A stretch of DNA of 64,000 nucleotides from the NCBI GenBank assembly GCA_030248215.1, contig JASANG010001293.1, positions 21,457 to 85,456 of the forward strand. The letters run 5' to 3'. Under the pieces are notes generated by a model that saw only the letters and a program-made list of their open reading frames with translations, was not told the DNA's origin and did not search any database. The DNA is from Enoplolaimus lenunculus. Its lineage: Eukaryota > Nematoda > Enoplea > Enoplida > Thoracostomopsidae. Made by a program: the position numbers and the translations under genes. Positions 12,691-26,300 of the stretch are shown here, in pieces. The first letter of the stretch is position 1. Each line of letters starts with the position of its first letter.

Positions 12691-12886
12691 CAGTGCCGGA
12701 GCAGGCAGGCTGGGGGCTTCCTCCAAAGTCCAAGGTGGTTGCCCTAAACTCGCGAGAGAAGCGAACGAGAAGCCAGACGCATTTTAAAACTTAAGCGGTT
12801 TTTGTTTCAACCGATTAGGGTGGGGCTCCTTTATGGGTGGGGCCCCCCACAAATGGAGGGTATGTCGGGTGGCTGCTCCGGCTCTG
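12691..12886. repeat. hAT-type MITE, CAGTGCCGGAGC family
   Basis: A 196-bp element runs from cagtgccggagcaggcag to ggctgctccggctctg. It is flanked by a perfect 8-bp duplication, gcgatata (12683-12690 and 12887-12894). CAG-type ends with an 8-bp duplication are the hAT signature. The copy at 26279-26472 lies in the opposite orientation. Confidence 0.85.
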
Positions 12887-13763
12887 GCGATATACATATG
12901 AATATTTAATGAAAAACGCCATATGATGCATTTGTCCCTCAAAACGCTGCATTTTTAGAAATAGCTTTGATTAACAGGTTTCTGATTTATGTTTACTAGC
13001 ATTTTTAGCATCCTTTGAGTGCTTTTATTAATTATGTTCCACTCGACACACAGCAAGCAGTTGTCTGATCGCTGTTAACGGATACGGGGACACTTCGGTT
13101 GATACCCGCATGACTAAAACAGGTTTGCCTATTTGTAACTTTGGAAATGGTGCACTGGGGCGGGACCAGCTCACGGTGGTACAACAAAATAAGAATTTGA
13201 CAACTTTTGTTTTTAAAATAAAACGCAAATGTAAATAGATTACTTAAACGAGTAACCTGAAATAACTAGACGCTCCGAATAAAACGGGCTGTTGGAACAT
13301 TCGACTCAGGTACCTTGAGGTTGGTAAAGAACTTTTTATACTGACACAGAATGAATGATACTACGCTTCTAATTCTGTTTGCCCCCTTTAGGGGTGGGGG
13401 CCCTTCAAATAGGGGTATGCGGGAGGCTGCTCCGGCCCTGTTCACAGTTAATATGCTAAAGAAATTCGTATCGCATTAAATTGACACTCAACGTTAAAAA
13501 CTGCTAAATAGTTTCAGTTTCTCAGGTACTTAAAATGGTTGCAAGTTTTGCTTAAAAATATTATTGTAAATTTTTTTGCATATTTTAAACACTTCAAAAA
13601 TACACCGTTCATCAATTTACGACTTTTATTATATTTTGGCATTTTTTGTTGATTTCGTACCGTTTTCTTAAAATAAACATTGGCAACGAAAAGTTTGGAA
13701 ATATTTTGCTTTTGAAGAGAATGAGTTTTTTTATTTAAGAAATATCAAAATATCTGATGATTC
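12887..13763. other. Non-genic; one MITE relic
   Basis: A degenerate end of the CAGTGCCGGAGC family is visible at about 13378-13440. The rest is AT-rich and unassigned. Confidence 0.4.
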
Positions 13764-13903
13764 GGGCCCGTTGGCAAACAGGGGGAAAGGCGGTCCAGCC
13801 TCCCTGCAAAAATTTTGGCTCACTGGTAACTCATTACAAACTCTTGTATGCCCCTCCTGAAAATTTTTTAGCCCCCCTAACATGGTGAGCTGGCTACGCG
13901 CCT
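13764..13903. repeat. CGTAGC-ended MITE, degenerate
   Basis: It starts gggcccgttggc and ends gctggctacgcgcc, with the same interior blocks as the copy at 10401-10545. Confidence 0.5.
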
Positions 13904-14052
13904 ATGATAATTAATTAGAATTGACGGAATTGTTAACGTCGAACAAAATTTGCGAACAAACTCCCTTGCGAATAAACCAAACTAATCACACTTTAGATGT
14001 AAAATTGTATCATTTTTCAATTACGCGAAATTTTTTCTGTTTTATAGTAGTA

Positions 14053-14304
14053 CACTGTAAATTTCAATCAGTTAATTATACAACTAATCCGGAGAGTTAG
14101 TTATTTCTGAGTTAATAACAGTATACTTTAACTCACTCTGAGTTTAGTAAATTCGCGCTCTGAATTGAGTTGATCCCGGTGGAGTTGATTGATTAAATCA
14201 CAATGAGTTGAATCCACTCAGAATTATCAGTTCTGATAGTCCTAACTCACACAGAGTGATTTAAATGATTCTGAGTTTAGATGAACTCACTAAAATTTAC
14301 AGTG
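14053..14304. repeat. MITE with CACTGTAAATTT ends
   Basis: A 252-bp element runs from cactgtaaatttcaatc to ctaaaatttacagtg and is flanked by TA on both sides, consistent with a Tc1/mariner-type origin. The interior alternates gagttgatt and aatcaactc words. Relatives lie at 31617-31847 and, truncated, at 14806-14975. Confidence 0.8.
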
Positions 14305-14438
14305 TATCAGCGTAATACTTTCGTCAGTGTTGTTCGTATGCTTGTACTTTGACTCAATATAGCAAAGATTCTATGATAACTTTTTAATTTTGGCTTACTT
14401 CATCTCATTTGCATGGGTAGGTTGACGAGTCACTATAG

Positions 14439-14647
14439 CACTACAAAAAATGGTGAGTCAAATTGACTTCCTCCGAAATAGGCTCTACGGGACTTCATAA
14501 ACGGAGTCAAATTCGACTCCGCCAAAGTCAAACGTGCGACTCAGTGAATCGAATTTGACTCTAGCGGGGTCGAATTGGACACAGTTTGTGTAGTCCCGTA
14601 GAGCCTATTTCGGAGGAAGTCAATTTGACTCACCATTTTTTGCAGTG
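14439..14647. repeat. Palindromic MITE, CACTG family
   Basis: It runs from cactacaaaaaatggtgag to ccattttttgcagtg and is almost a perfect inverted repeat. Flanking TA is not obvious in this copy. Confidence 0.8.
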
Positions 14648-14805
14648 AGTGACCGCGCAATACTTTCTTAATATTAATACAAACTGGACTTCATCTCATA
14701 GATACGAATATGATCAATATATGACAATGAAGAAAATTGGTCATTTTGACCCCCCCTCCCCATGAAATGAAATGAGGTAACCAAAACCGCAACGCGTGAC
14801 GTAGA

Positions 14806-14975
14806 TATCAACTCACTCTGAACGGATTCAATTCCGGGAAAGTTGATTATTTAACTCAGAATGAGTTCAATCAATTCAGAATCCTGAGTTCTGAAAGACC
14901 TAATTCAGAGCTCTGGTTTCTAAGCAGATTCAACTCATTCTGTGTTAAAATCAACTCACTGGAACTTTACACTGC
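14806..14975. repeat. Truncated MITE, CACTGTAAATTT family
   Basis: Only the interior gagttgatt/aatcaactc words and the right end, actttacactg, are present. Confidence 0.5.
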
Positions 14976-15480
14976 AAGAGTGGATGATCACTCTGTGAGA
15001 ATAGTAAGCAACTGGGTACACTCTGTGTATGAAAGGATGTGCCCAGTGCGCGTTGCGTTTTTGGCCTAACCCCACATTTCTGGCAGGGAATAAAGTCACC
15101 GAGTGTCTCAAATTCATATATAATATATTCCAAATGTAAAGAGTGGCTTCAATTGGCAATTATGCTTTACGAAGATAGCGAATTCTGTGGTTCAAGCGTC
15201 AATTATCACTATATTCATCAATGACGGGTCTGCTATAAAATGCAACGCGTGCTGGTACTTTCTGCTCAAAGCAAACTGTAGCAACCAAATAGCACGCTTC
15301 TGTCTGAAATAGAGGATGATCGACTCTCAATATAGCTCATGAAAAACTTACCACATATTTGCTTGCCATTTTTCATGAACCAGTTGTATTGTTCGTCATA
15401 TCCAGCGGTCGGCCCATGTGAAGTCCAGGGTTCTGTCCACTGAGCAACGGTGGAATTGAGCGACTTAAATACTGGGAAGC
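14976..15480. other. Non-genic; relic of the AGTGGATGATC MITE
   Basis: The words gagtggatgatc, gtgcccagtgcgcg and gcaacgcgtgctgg are shared with the intronic element at 18203-18522. The copy is broken and its boundaries are unclear. Confidence 0.4.
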
Positions 15481-15716
15481 TTAGGCTTAGGCTTAGACTT
15501 AGATTTAGTCTTTAGACTTTGAATAATTAGGCTTAGGCTTAGATTTAGATTTAGTCTTTGGACTTTGAATAATTAGGCTTAGGCTTAGATTTAGATTTAG
15601 TCTTTGGACTTTGAATAATTAGGCTTAGGCTTAGATTTAGATTTAGTCTTTGGAGTTTGAATAATTAGGCTTAGGCTTAGATTTAGATTTAGTCTTTGGA
15701 CTTTGAATAATTAGGC
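15481..15716. repeat. 46-bp tandem array derived from a TTAGGC-core MITE
   Basis: Five copies of a 46-bp unit, aggcttaggcttagattt followed by agatttagtctttggact and ttgaataatt. The word gaataatt recurs at 15521, 15567, 15613, 15659 and 15705, exactly 46 bp apart. The unit contains the MITE core. Confidence 0.9.
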
Positions 15717-17303
15717 TTGTTGGGGTTTAAGTTAGGCCTAGGCATATGTTATTAGGCCCATACTGTTTATATGAACCCAGCTGTCTACGGAACCAACCAT
15801 AAATTCGTTTCCTGAGCAATGATCTTTGCTATACTCGGCGCAGCGGAACGAATTAGGCTTCCTTGGGTTTAAGTTGGGTTTAGGCTTATGTTTAGTAAGT
15901 AGGCTCATATTTGTTTTTATGAGCCCAGTTGTGAACCCCAAATTCGATTCCTGAGCAGTGATCTTTGCTAGATTACCCGGTGCACCGCAACAACCACAAA
16001 TACCGCAAATATGGAAAAAATCAAAAATAATTTTGTATGGGCTTTCAATTAGGTTATACATGTTTAACCTGATTGGCTTCAAATGTTTATTACATGAAAC
16101 AATTGCGTATAAGGAATTGTGACTCGAAGTGTTTCTAGAAAGTTCTACTTTATATATAGCAGGTGCTGCAATAGCTTGTATGTTGTGGTTATATACTGCT
16201 GGCTACTGAGCAATATAATTGTATAATTCAGCCAAAATGATTTACTTTGAAAAATCACTTGCACTCGCGAATTCATAGGGGGCGGGACGTGCACCCCCCC
16301 GTTAAATTTTTGATAAAATGGTAAGGTCCCCTACCTTGCAATTTTCTTCCTAAGAAAATTACAAAAATGCAATTTTTACTCTCAGAAATTTATTTGTGAT
16401 AAAACTAGACAATTTTCACCTTAGAAAATTGTTTGATGATAAAATGATAAGGTCAGCACCTTACAATTTTTGCGTTTCACAACATTTGCCAGCCCGCTGT
16501 CCCGTCAGCAATTTATGGATTCGCCTCTGATCCCTTGTGTCTGTGGATTTAGAATTTGTCCAGTTGGCTTGACCATTATTTAAAACACTGCTTTGCGTTT
16601 AAGTCCGTAATTGGTCTTCTATAAGCAAAACCGACTAAGGTTACTACAAGGTTCAGTAGATTCATTGTAAACCTGTTTGAAAAGCTGCATACAACTGATT
16701 TTGACACAATGAAATATACTACAAATGTTGACACAGTATTAATATTAGGGATGTAGCAGTACTGTAGTTGATATTTCAGTTCTTTCAGTAAATTTTCTCT
16801 GATATCAAACTTTTATCTGGGCTGCCCTGGTCATGAAACCACTCTGTCAAGCATATATTTTCGATAGACATTCGGCTTAAAAAAGTTGTAAGGTACGGAC
16901 CTTATCATTTTTGCACCAAAAAAAGTTCTGAGTGGTAAACATTGCAAGGACTTACCATTTTATCACAAAAATATTTCTCACATCACTGACATATTTGCTA
17001 TTTTTAAAAAGATTTCTGACATCGCTGATATTTGCTATTTTTAAATCCCAAAATTGTTAAATGTATGGGTACAACTGGCCACTGCCGAACCGTATATTTT
17101 AAAAAGTCATTCAATTTCTTTACAAATTTGCCAAATTTATATGTTTGGAATATGTTTTTTTTGTGTTACAGAGCGTCATTAAATTCGAAAAAATGCTACA
17201 GTTTAACTTGCGTTAAAAGTCAATCTTAAAACTTACTATTATATACTATTAATAGCCAAAAGTCAAACTGAGATTCTTCGCAATAGACGCAATATTGTTT
17301 TAA
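15717..17303. other. Intergenic region upstream of the transporter
   Basis: It contains a duplicated block (cctgagcaatgatctttgct near 15815 and a near copy near 15950). It also has an inverted pair of gataaaatggtaaggtcc-like words at about 16305-16475 and 16890-16985, probably the ends of an unclassified MITE. An AT-rich attatatact near 17237 could serve as a core promoter but is not distinctive. Confidence 0.4.
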
Positions 17304-20300
17304 ATGTCGGCAACGCAACAGCCCAACAGCGATTCGGCCAAACATGGCAACGATCCGCCTAGAATGTCAGTAGATAAAGACGGCGTGGTTGCGATTGTTG
17401 ACGGCGAAGATAAAATGTTAACACCTAAAGATCATACGGACGGTGTTCAATTAGAACGAACTGTGAGCTTATTTAATGGCATTACAATAATTGTTGGATC
17501 AATTATCGGTAGTGGAATATTCATTTCGCCAAAAGGTGTCCAAGAACGTAAGTTGTGGTAATAATTAATATTGGAACGGAGTTGAAATTGAATAAAATAC
17601 ACGTCTTGGAACAGGCTAAAGTCCATTATACAACTTCGTTGTTATTCCAGTTTTAATGTTGTGTTTCGGGCGCATAGCCAGGATTTTCAATTGGGAGTGG
17701 TCTAGTGGACCATAGGAGTATCAGTAAAGGTTGAATTTTGAAATATACGTGTGCGAAAGAGCGGAAAGTCTAACACATTTTTAAAATTTATGGGTCAGAA
17801 TGAAAAGTTTAAGTTTGTGTTGGTCCAACGTTTCTTGGGGTTCTTAGATCGGGTGGTGTAAACCGAAATTTCGTCTTTTTTTTCTCGCTACATGCAGCAA
17901 AAATTGCGTTTGCATAACGTAGCTGTAACTAATTTTCTTTAATTCTCGTTGAACAATAAATTCGAAACTACACAATTTCTCGTTGATGTCAATCTGACTT
18001 GGGCGAGCAGTTTGGTTGATGACCAATTCTCTGCTGAATTATTTAGTTGTTATTCATCAACCAAGATGAAAATATGTCTCAACTGCAGTTTCCACAATTT
18101 GTATCAGTATCACTTCTATCACGGCACTCGCTTCCATATTAGCAGCCAAATCAAATCGCGTAAGCCATTTTAAATCATTGCGATTCACATGGCGCTAGCA
18201 ATAGTGGATGATCCCTCTAAGAAGAGTGTGCAACTATCGAAATTTGTGTGGTACAAAATGTACCACCGGGCGTTGCATTTTTTTGCTCACCCCCACTTGT
18301 TTAGAGGGGGGCCGCTGTCACATGAATGCCCCTAAAATAAACTATATGGGGAGCATGTTTCACGCCGCATACATACATAAAGTGCCATGGTTCGCATCGG
18401 TTGTACCCCCCTTTAAATACAGGGTGGAGGGTTGGCCAAAAACGCAACGCGTGCTGGGAACATTCGTTTCTACACAGAATGTGCCCAGTTGCACACTCTT
18501 GTTAAATAGCGATTATCCACTCTTGGTGCCAGGAATTCTGTGGTATACCCATGAGAACCATTGCCCATGTATAGAACAGCATATTCCTAAGCCTAAGCCT
18601 AAGCCTTAGCGATGGATGAACCTATTCCTAAGCCTAAGCTTAAGCTTAAGCCTAAGCAAAAAATTAGTCTAAAGCTTAAACTGACTCTATTAAGCCCCTC
18701 CGGAAAACGATCCGGCCCTGTTCTATACATGGGCCAGAACCATGATATGGTTGAGTGTCCGTATGCTAATACAATGAACTACATTATCTGTGTATTTTAG
18801 AAGCTGGTAGCGTTGGTTTTTCGTTAATCGTTTGGATTGTTTGTGGACTGTTTTCGGCCATTGGTGCGTATTGTTACGCCGAGCTGGGTACACTGATTCG
18901 ACGTAGTGGCGGCGACTACGCTTATATTCTGGACGCTTTTGGTCCGTTCATTGGATTCATTCGTCTATGGATAGAAGCAATTGTTGTTAGGTATTGTTAA
19001 ACTGGCCGATGTATAGAACAGGGCCGGATCGTTTTCCGGAGGGGCTTAATAGAGTCAGTTTAAGCTTTAGACAAATTTTTTTGCTTAGGCATAAGCTTTG
19101 GCTTAGGCTTAGGCTTAGAAATAGGCTCATCCATACGCTTAGGCTTAGGCTTAGGTTTAGGTTTAGGCTTAGGCTTAGGCTTAGGCTTACACTTAGGCTT
19201 AGGCTTAGGAATATGCTTATACTACTGTTCCGGCCCTGGTCTATACATGGCCCGTTAAGCTGATCACAGATAATTTTTAGTTTTTTTAAAAACGCAACAA
19301 CTGCGTCGCTACTCAAACATTGATTTATTTCACTCGGACTAAAACCTTTAACGGAAACATTGTCCGCTTGCTAGGCTCAGACGAATTTAACTATCGTTGC
19401 TAACTCACAAATAAATTTTACATACAAGGTTTTGTACACTTATCAGAGAGTCCGTAGCCAGCTCACATTGCTAGGGGGCCAATAAATATCTCAGGAGAAG
19501 CATACAAGGGTTTTCGTTGACTTACAAGCAAGGTTGAAAATTTTGCAGGGGGGGGGGGGCTAAAATTTTTCCAGTAGGGTCTGAGTCCCCCTTGCCCCCG
19601 TAGCTACGGGCCCGAAACTTATCTCGAATAGCATAAGCCTAACCATAATTCCTAAAGTGTGCAAGAATCACAATCAAAATATATTTCAACCTTGAGGTGC
19701 TTTTTATACGAATACGTGATAGAGTTTTCTTGAAACTAATCAATTTTCTACGAATTCGCGTCAAATAATTGTAGGCTTTCAGTGAAACCATTAATCTTTC
19801 AGGCCATGCTCGGCGACTGTTGTTGCGTTGACGTTTGCAATTTACATGCTTCGACCATTTTTTCCATACTGCGATCAGCCGGCGTTTGTTGCGCAAATTA
19901 TTGCCGCAGTAACGTTGCGTAAGTGGTTGAAAAGTCACTGGAGTCTACAACTTCGTTTTAGTATAAGAATCATGGCTAATGTAAAGAACAGGAACGGACC
20001 AGTATTATAAGCATATTCCTAAGCCTAAGCCTAAGCCTAATCGTAAGAATGAGCTTATTCCTAAGCCTAAGCCTAAGCCTAATCGTAAGAATGAGGTTAT
20101 TCCTAAGCCTAAGCCTAAGCCTAATCGTAAGAATGAGGTTATTCCTAAGCTTAAGCCTAAGCCTAATCGTAAGAATGAGCTTATTCCTAAGCCTAAGCCT
20201 AAGCCTAATCGTAAGAATGAGCTTATTCCTAAGCCTAAGCCTAAGCCTAATCGTAAGAATGAGCTTATTCATAAGCCTAAACCTAAGCCAAGCCATAAAA

Positions 20301-23300
20301 TTAGTCTAAAGCTTAAGCTTACTCGATTGCAGTCCCACAGAAAAACATTCCGCCCCTGATCTTTACATGGGCCAGAATCATAAAGCTTAGTCGTTATTGT
20401 TCGCAGGTAGGCTATACAGTTGTTGAACAAGTATAAAACCTATTATACTTTTTTTGCTAAATTTCTGTAAATCCATCTGTAACAGTGTGAACGAGACTGC
20501 TGGCCTGAGCATATTTCACTGAACCCGAGGTTGACTGTTGTTCGCCATATGCGTTCTTGTGAGTAATCTCGAATAGATGCTGTAACGCAAAATAATCTAC
20601 AGTAGAGTTCTTAGAATTTACACAATATTTTGAACGTGTGTGTCTATTAATTTTATTAATTTTATATTTTCAGTTCTGCTTACATTTATCAACTGTGTTA
20701 GCGTTCGCTGGGCAACTGCTGTGCAAGACGTATTTACGGTCGCAAAACTGTTCGCGTTGGTGCTTATCGTGATCACAGGAATTGTTCTAATTGGACTAGG
20801 TAACTGGTTCTGTTAATACGTTTTTTGGCATATTATTGTTAATTGCTTTATGCTAAATTGTGCAATATCATGAGTACATCTGGCAAATATTTCGTTACGA
20901 ACGTCGGGGATTTTCACAGCTATGAAATGTTTGCATTTAAATGCCATTTATTTTTTATTTAACTTTGAATTTGTCACCGTTCTACAACAACAGTCTCGCT
21001 AAAGTTACTTCTTGGCTTGAGTTGTTTATTACATTTTTTGTCCTTTCGTGCTATTATAATCTGCTCGGTTCATGCTGCTTTAAGAGGCGTTCAGGTTTCT
21101 GTTGGATGTATAAAAGAGTAGGTTTAGATTCTAGATAACATTTTTTGCTCAGGATTACGCCTGGGCGTAGGAATACCCTTAATCTACTTTTACGCCCCTT
21201 AAAGTAACATTGGTCAGCTGCTCCATGACTGACACATAGCGTATTTACTCGACTATTAAAATTTGAAACTTCAAGCTGGGCTACGTGTGTATTACGTTAA
21301 CGAAAGCCATTTTCAGGATTGGCCAATATGAGTTAGCTGTATCGACTCTTGATACCATTTTACTGGCTAAATTATTACCAATATATAATACAAAGTTTAA
21401 TAGTTTGTATGTGATTTTGCTAAAATAGTTGAACTTTATCGAGCGCTATAAGATGTATTATCGGTTTCAGGCAGTACGGACAGTTTTGAAAATATGTTTC
21501 AAGGAACAAATTTAAATGCGGGGAAGATGTCGTTAGCATTTTATTCAGGCTTGTTTGCATATAATGGGTGGTAAGTTAGCATTTAAATGAAATATTTCAG
21601 ATAAGCTGTATTCTGCCGTAAGTCTATTATTTCGCAGCTTCACAGTATAAGACCAATGTTACTTTAAGGGTCGTAACAGTAGATTAAGCGTATACCTAAA
21701 CCTAAGCTTAAGCGTTGCAAGAATGTGTTTCTAAGCCTAAGCCTAAGCCTAAACCTAAACATAAACAAAAAAATGTAATCTAGAATCTAAACCTACTCTT
21801 TTATAGACCCACCAGAAACCTGGATATACTTAATACAGTAGTGAACCGATAAATGGATTATAAAATAATGAAATTAACCAAAAGTTGTTACTAATTCCAT
21901 CGAATTGACCAACTCAGTCATAAATGTTTATTGTGAATTATGTAATAAGTTTTTAAACAGTTAAACAAATAAACATATCACAAGAGTACGAAACACTATT
22001 TACAAGAAATGGCCGTGTTACTGATTTCAGCCAGAGTCAATAATGACTCTGGACAAGAGGGGCCACTGAAAAAACATTCCGCGGCACTTAATGTACCATC
22101 AGGCGTTGCGTTTTTGGATAACTCCCCAAATTTTAAGAGGCGGTTTACGCTTGAAACGTAAAATACACATGGGATATAACAGAATAAGGGCAGCAACTTT
22201 AGAATATTTGAAGATTTCTGACATCTCAAATTGAGAGAATTGTTCAACGGTACCCCCTGAAATAAGGGTGGAGGTCAGGAAATGCAACGTGCGCTGGGTT
22301 CATTCTTTTGTACGCCGAATGTACATAGTTGCACACTCTTGTTGAAATTATCTCCACACTTGGTTTCAGGAATTACCTCAATTTTATTGTGGACGAATTG
22401 AAAAATCCTACAAGGTAATTATTTTCAATGCGATTTTAAAAATAGTTGAATTATGCTGAAACTATGACATACTGTAAACAGCGCAAATCTAATTTAGTTA
22501 AATTTTATATTTTTTATTTTGTTGCTTAATTCTAAATTGCAATTACAATACTTCATTTGCTTGTAATTAATAGTTAATCATATAATTGTTTGCCCATATT
22601 CTCAAATGCGTACAGCACCTATCCTCAATTAGCGATAGGTTTTCAAACCGTCGTACAACTGCAGTTGCAGATATCAAAATAGGTACAGAAGTAGAGGGCA
22701 AATCAATCGCGAACCATGTGCTGAATTTCGAACCTCACCATGCGCTGGTTCCAAAGTTACAGGACGTATCACCAACTGGTGATAGATGCTACTCACATTT
22801 GAGAATACGGGCTTAGATTTGAAGCGTTGTGTAATTTACTATTGTTAATTATTTACTATAGCAAACAAATGATGTTTACGACGCAGATGACATAATAATT
22901 AATAGGGTTTTTACATAGGACATATCACCAACTGGTGATAGATGCTACTCACATTTGAGAATACGGGCTTAGATTTGAAACGTTGTGTAATTTACCATTG
23001 TTAATTATTTACTATAGCAAACAAATGATGTTTACGAAGCAGATGACATAATAATTAATAGGGTTTTTTTACATAGGACATATCACAAACTGGTGATAGA
23101 TGCTACTCACATTTGAGAATACGGGCTCTTGTTAACGGAAGTTGTAACCCACAGTTGCGGTCAGTCTGTGGCTTGACAGTAGGTTGCCAAAATGGGGGTG
23201 GGTGGGGAAATTAATGAAATTTGGTCATTTTAGGAACCTGCCGCTATCGATTTTGATCTCAATGATAGTCGTGACCGTTGTATACGTATTTACAAATGTT

Positions 23301-26300
23301 GCGTTTTATGCTGCGATGGCACCTGACGAACTTTTGGACAGTCCTGCAGTTGCTGTTGTAAGTTTGGTTTAAAACTGGCAATATACTGGTTGAGTTTGTT
23401 ATCATATTTATCATGCGTTCTAGGTTTATGTGTGAAAAAACGTACACTGGAAGAAATGGTGAGTCAAATTGACTCTCTCCTACATAGGCTGTACGGGACT
23501 ACACAAACTGAGTTAACCCTTTCTCACATGAATATTTTCAACTTCCCCTGAGACCTACTTTTATGCTAGGATTCGAACTCCGGTGAATGGAGTGGGAGGC
23601 GTATACCATCACCACTCAGCTATAGGAGCTTGAGTGGGAGGCGTATACCATCACCACTCAGCTATAGGGGCTTGACGCTCGAGCCCGAGGGGGCTCTCAC
23701 GTCTTGTGGTGATTTAGTACTATGTATACGTGTTGCAATTGTTAATCACGGTGCGATGTACATTATTTAACGTATATATACTGCGATTAGTTGCCTATAG
23801 GCAACTCAATGTGAGAAGGGGTTAAATTCGACTCCGCTAGAGTCAGACATACGAGTCGAATTTGACTCTGGCGGAGTCGAATTTTGACTCAGTTTGTGTA
23901 GTCGGGAAAAGGCGATTTCGGAGGTAATCAATTTGACTCACCATTTTTTGCCGTGTATGGATCATGGGAGGACAACAATTTTAGAAGCAGAGACTCAATT
24001 GATTTTAAGTATACCGTATGCGTTATTACAATAGAATTACAGGCGGAAAAATAAAAGATAACAAGACTTGAGGCTGCTATCAAGGTAATATCTTAGCACC
24101 ACCGTGGCGATTACTGTTTCGCTGTATTTGCGTTGGAATATAGGAAATTTCATGCAATAAACAGTTTGAAAGGTAAACCAATTTTGTAATGTGTATATGA
24201 TATACTTTGCTAAATTTCTAAGGATTTTGCCAATCGTTTGTATGGTCCAATGGCATGGATGATGCCAATATTTGTCGCGTGTTCAACATTCGGCTCTGCT
24301 AACGGCGTTATTTTGACGTCATCTAGGTAATTGATTTTGATATATTAAAAATTAATGGCTGCGTTTCTGAAATCTAATTTAAGTATTTACTTAAGTTATG
24401 CTTAAGTAATTTTTTAAGTCGTCGGCTTACGTAAATATTTTATTCGAGCAAAAACAAATAAATGCTAAATGTCAGCCATTGCTAAATGTCAACCATTGTC
24501 ATAACAAGTAAGTAATAGTTTTGCTTTATATTGAGGAACGACCAATATTCTACAAATTCAATTTCTTTATATTGAGGAGGGACCAATATTCTACAAATTC
24601 AATTTGACCAAGGTTAGTATGCCTAAAGAAAAATTTGTAATCTATCAAGTTTAATCAACGACGTAAGTATTTACTTAACATAAGTACGCTTTTAAAAGCA
24701 ACAAAATGGTTAAGTAATTACTTCACACTTATGTACTAAGTCGTACTTAAGTAAGCTTTCAGAAACCCAGCCAATGTGTATCAACTTTAAATTTAATGTT
24801 TGGTCGTTTTCAATTATGGAACTCCAAAAGCCTATAAAGACTTAACCACTTTTTTGCTAATTTCTTCGCGAATAAGGCTTAAAAATCGAGAAATTTCGGC
24901 CGCCTATTTAATTTTGAATCAGAGAGTAATAGACGAAACGTTCGGCGCATCAAAATGCAGTTGGTATTGCAGAATTGACGCATCATATGTGTTACAATCT
25001 GTCAGTTTTCAGGCGAATCTTGACCCAATCAAACGATCATTTGTAATAGCTAAAATTTACCTGAAAACTTATAAAATATTTTGTTTATCAGAAACTCTAT
25101 CGCTAACTGAATGGTGTATGGTTAATTGCATACCAGGCCGTGATCATTTCACCGTGATAGAGGGGCTAAACATTTTGAGGAGGGTATTCAAGGGTTTTAT
25201 ATGACTTACAAGCAACATTGAAACATTTCTAGGGGGTGGGGCCCGTTGTACCCATAGGAATGTTGCAAAAGATAACGTTTTATATAGCAGGGGTTATATT
25301 CGTTAATAGATTATTTGTATCCGGTGCAAAAGAAAAGCATATGCCAGTATTCTTAACGTATATTCACAAAGACCGCTTAACTCCGATCCCCGCTGTACTA
25401 TTTACCGTAAGTATTTTACTTATATATCGGGTGGGTTCCATTTTTGATCCTTGTGGAAGATATAGACTTGATTGGCTCATGTTACTTTTACGGCCGTCCC
25501 GGTTTCTGGTGGGTCTCTAAAAGAGTACCCTTACATTCTAGACTACAGTTTTTTTTTTGCTTAAGCTTAGGCTTAGGCGTAGGAATACGCTTTTGCAACG
25601 CTTAGGCTTAGGCTTAGGAATACGCTTAACCTACCGTTGCGGCCCTAAAAGTAACATTGGCCATTGTCCTGCGTCCGACCATGAAGCGACCGGCGTTACG
25701 CTTCGCTTACTCAAATATCGTTCGGTTATGAAGCTTTTCGGTTTACTGAAATAAAGTTTGGTTCAGTTTGGGAATAAAATTTATTTACAATAAAATATTC
25801 CGAAGCTATTTAAAGCATGATTTGTCTTACCAGTGTCAAACATTTAAGCATAAAATGTAGACAAGTTTTAGTTTTGAACACTTCCCTCATATTTACGCGT
25901 TATAGTAGGCTTAGGTATAGGTTTAGGCTTAGACTACAGAAAAGACTTTTCTATGCTTAGGCGGTTGCCAAAGCATCTTCCTTCGCGTAAGCCTGTTCAG
26001 TGGGGTGGTTGTACAAAATTTCAATTTGTCATTTTTCGTTTGGTACGTGTGACTATTCAACAGTTTTTTGAACTGGTGTTCTGATTTTAAAGTTATCTGT
26101 ATTTTAGGGTATCTTATCAATCCTGTATTTGTTCCTGAGTAATAATTTGTACTCACTAATCAACTATATACAAATTGTGTATTGGCTTGCTATTGGCGTT
26201 GCAATACTGGCACTGTTTTACCTACGATACTCAAGACCCAACGACGCAAGGCCAATTAAGGTAAATCCGTAGTATAGGCAGGGCCGAACCAGCCACCCTT

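Noticed and set aside
18987-19316. Leucine/serine and arginine/leucine repeat frames (SLSLSL, LRLRLR) in many places
   Set aside because: These are translations of (TTAGGC)n in MITE cores, not low-complexity proteins.
15481-20373. Chromosome end or true telomere
   Set aside because: TTAGGC runs are short, interrupted, in both orientations and always inside elements with terminal repeats, with genes on either side.
24800-25204. 134-codon plus-strand frame in intron 8 of the transporter
   Set aside because: It lies wholly inside an intron, has no domain that I recognise, and ends in a CGTAGC-type MITE relic.
25291-25309. Alternative acceptor for transporter exon 9 at 25290
   Set aside because: It is a better-looking AG, but it breaks the phase from exon 8 and adds a stretch absent from LAT proteins. 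The acceptor at 25309 restores SSR followed by LFVSGA in frame.
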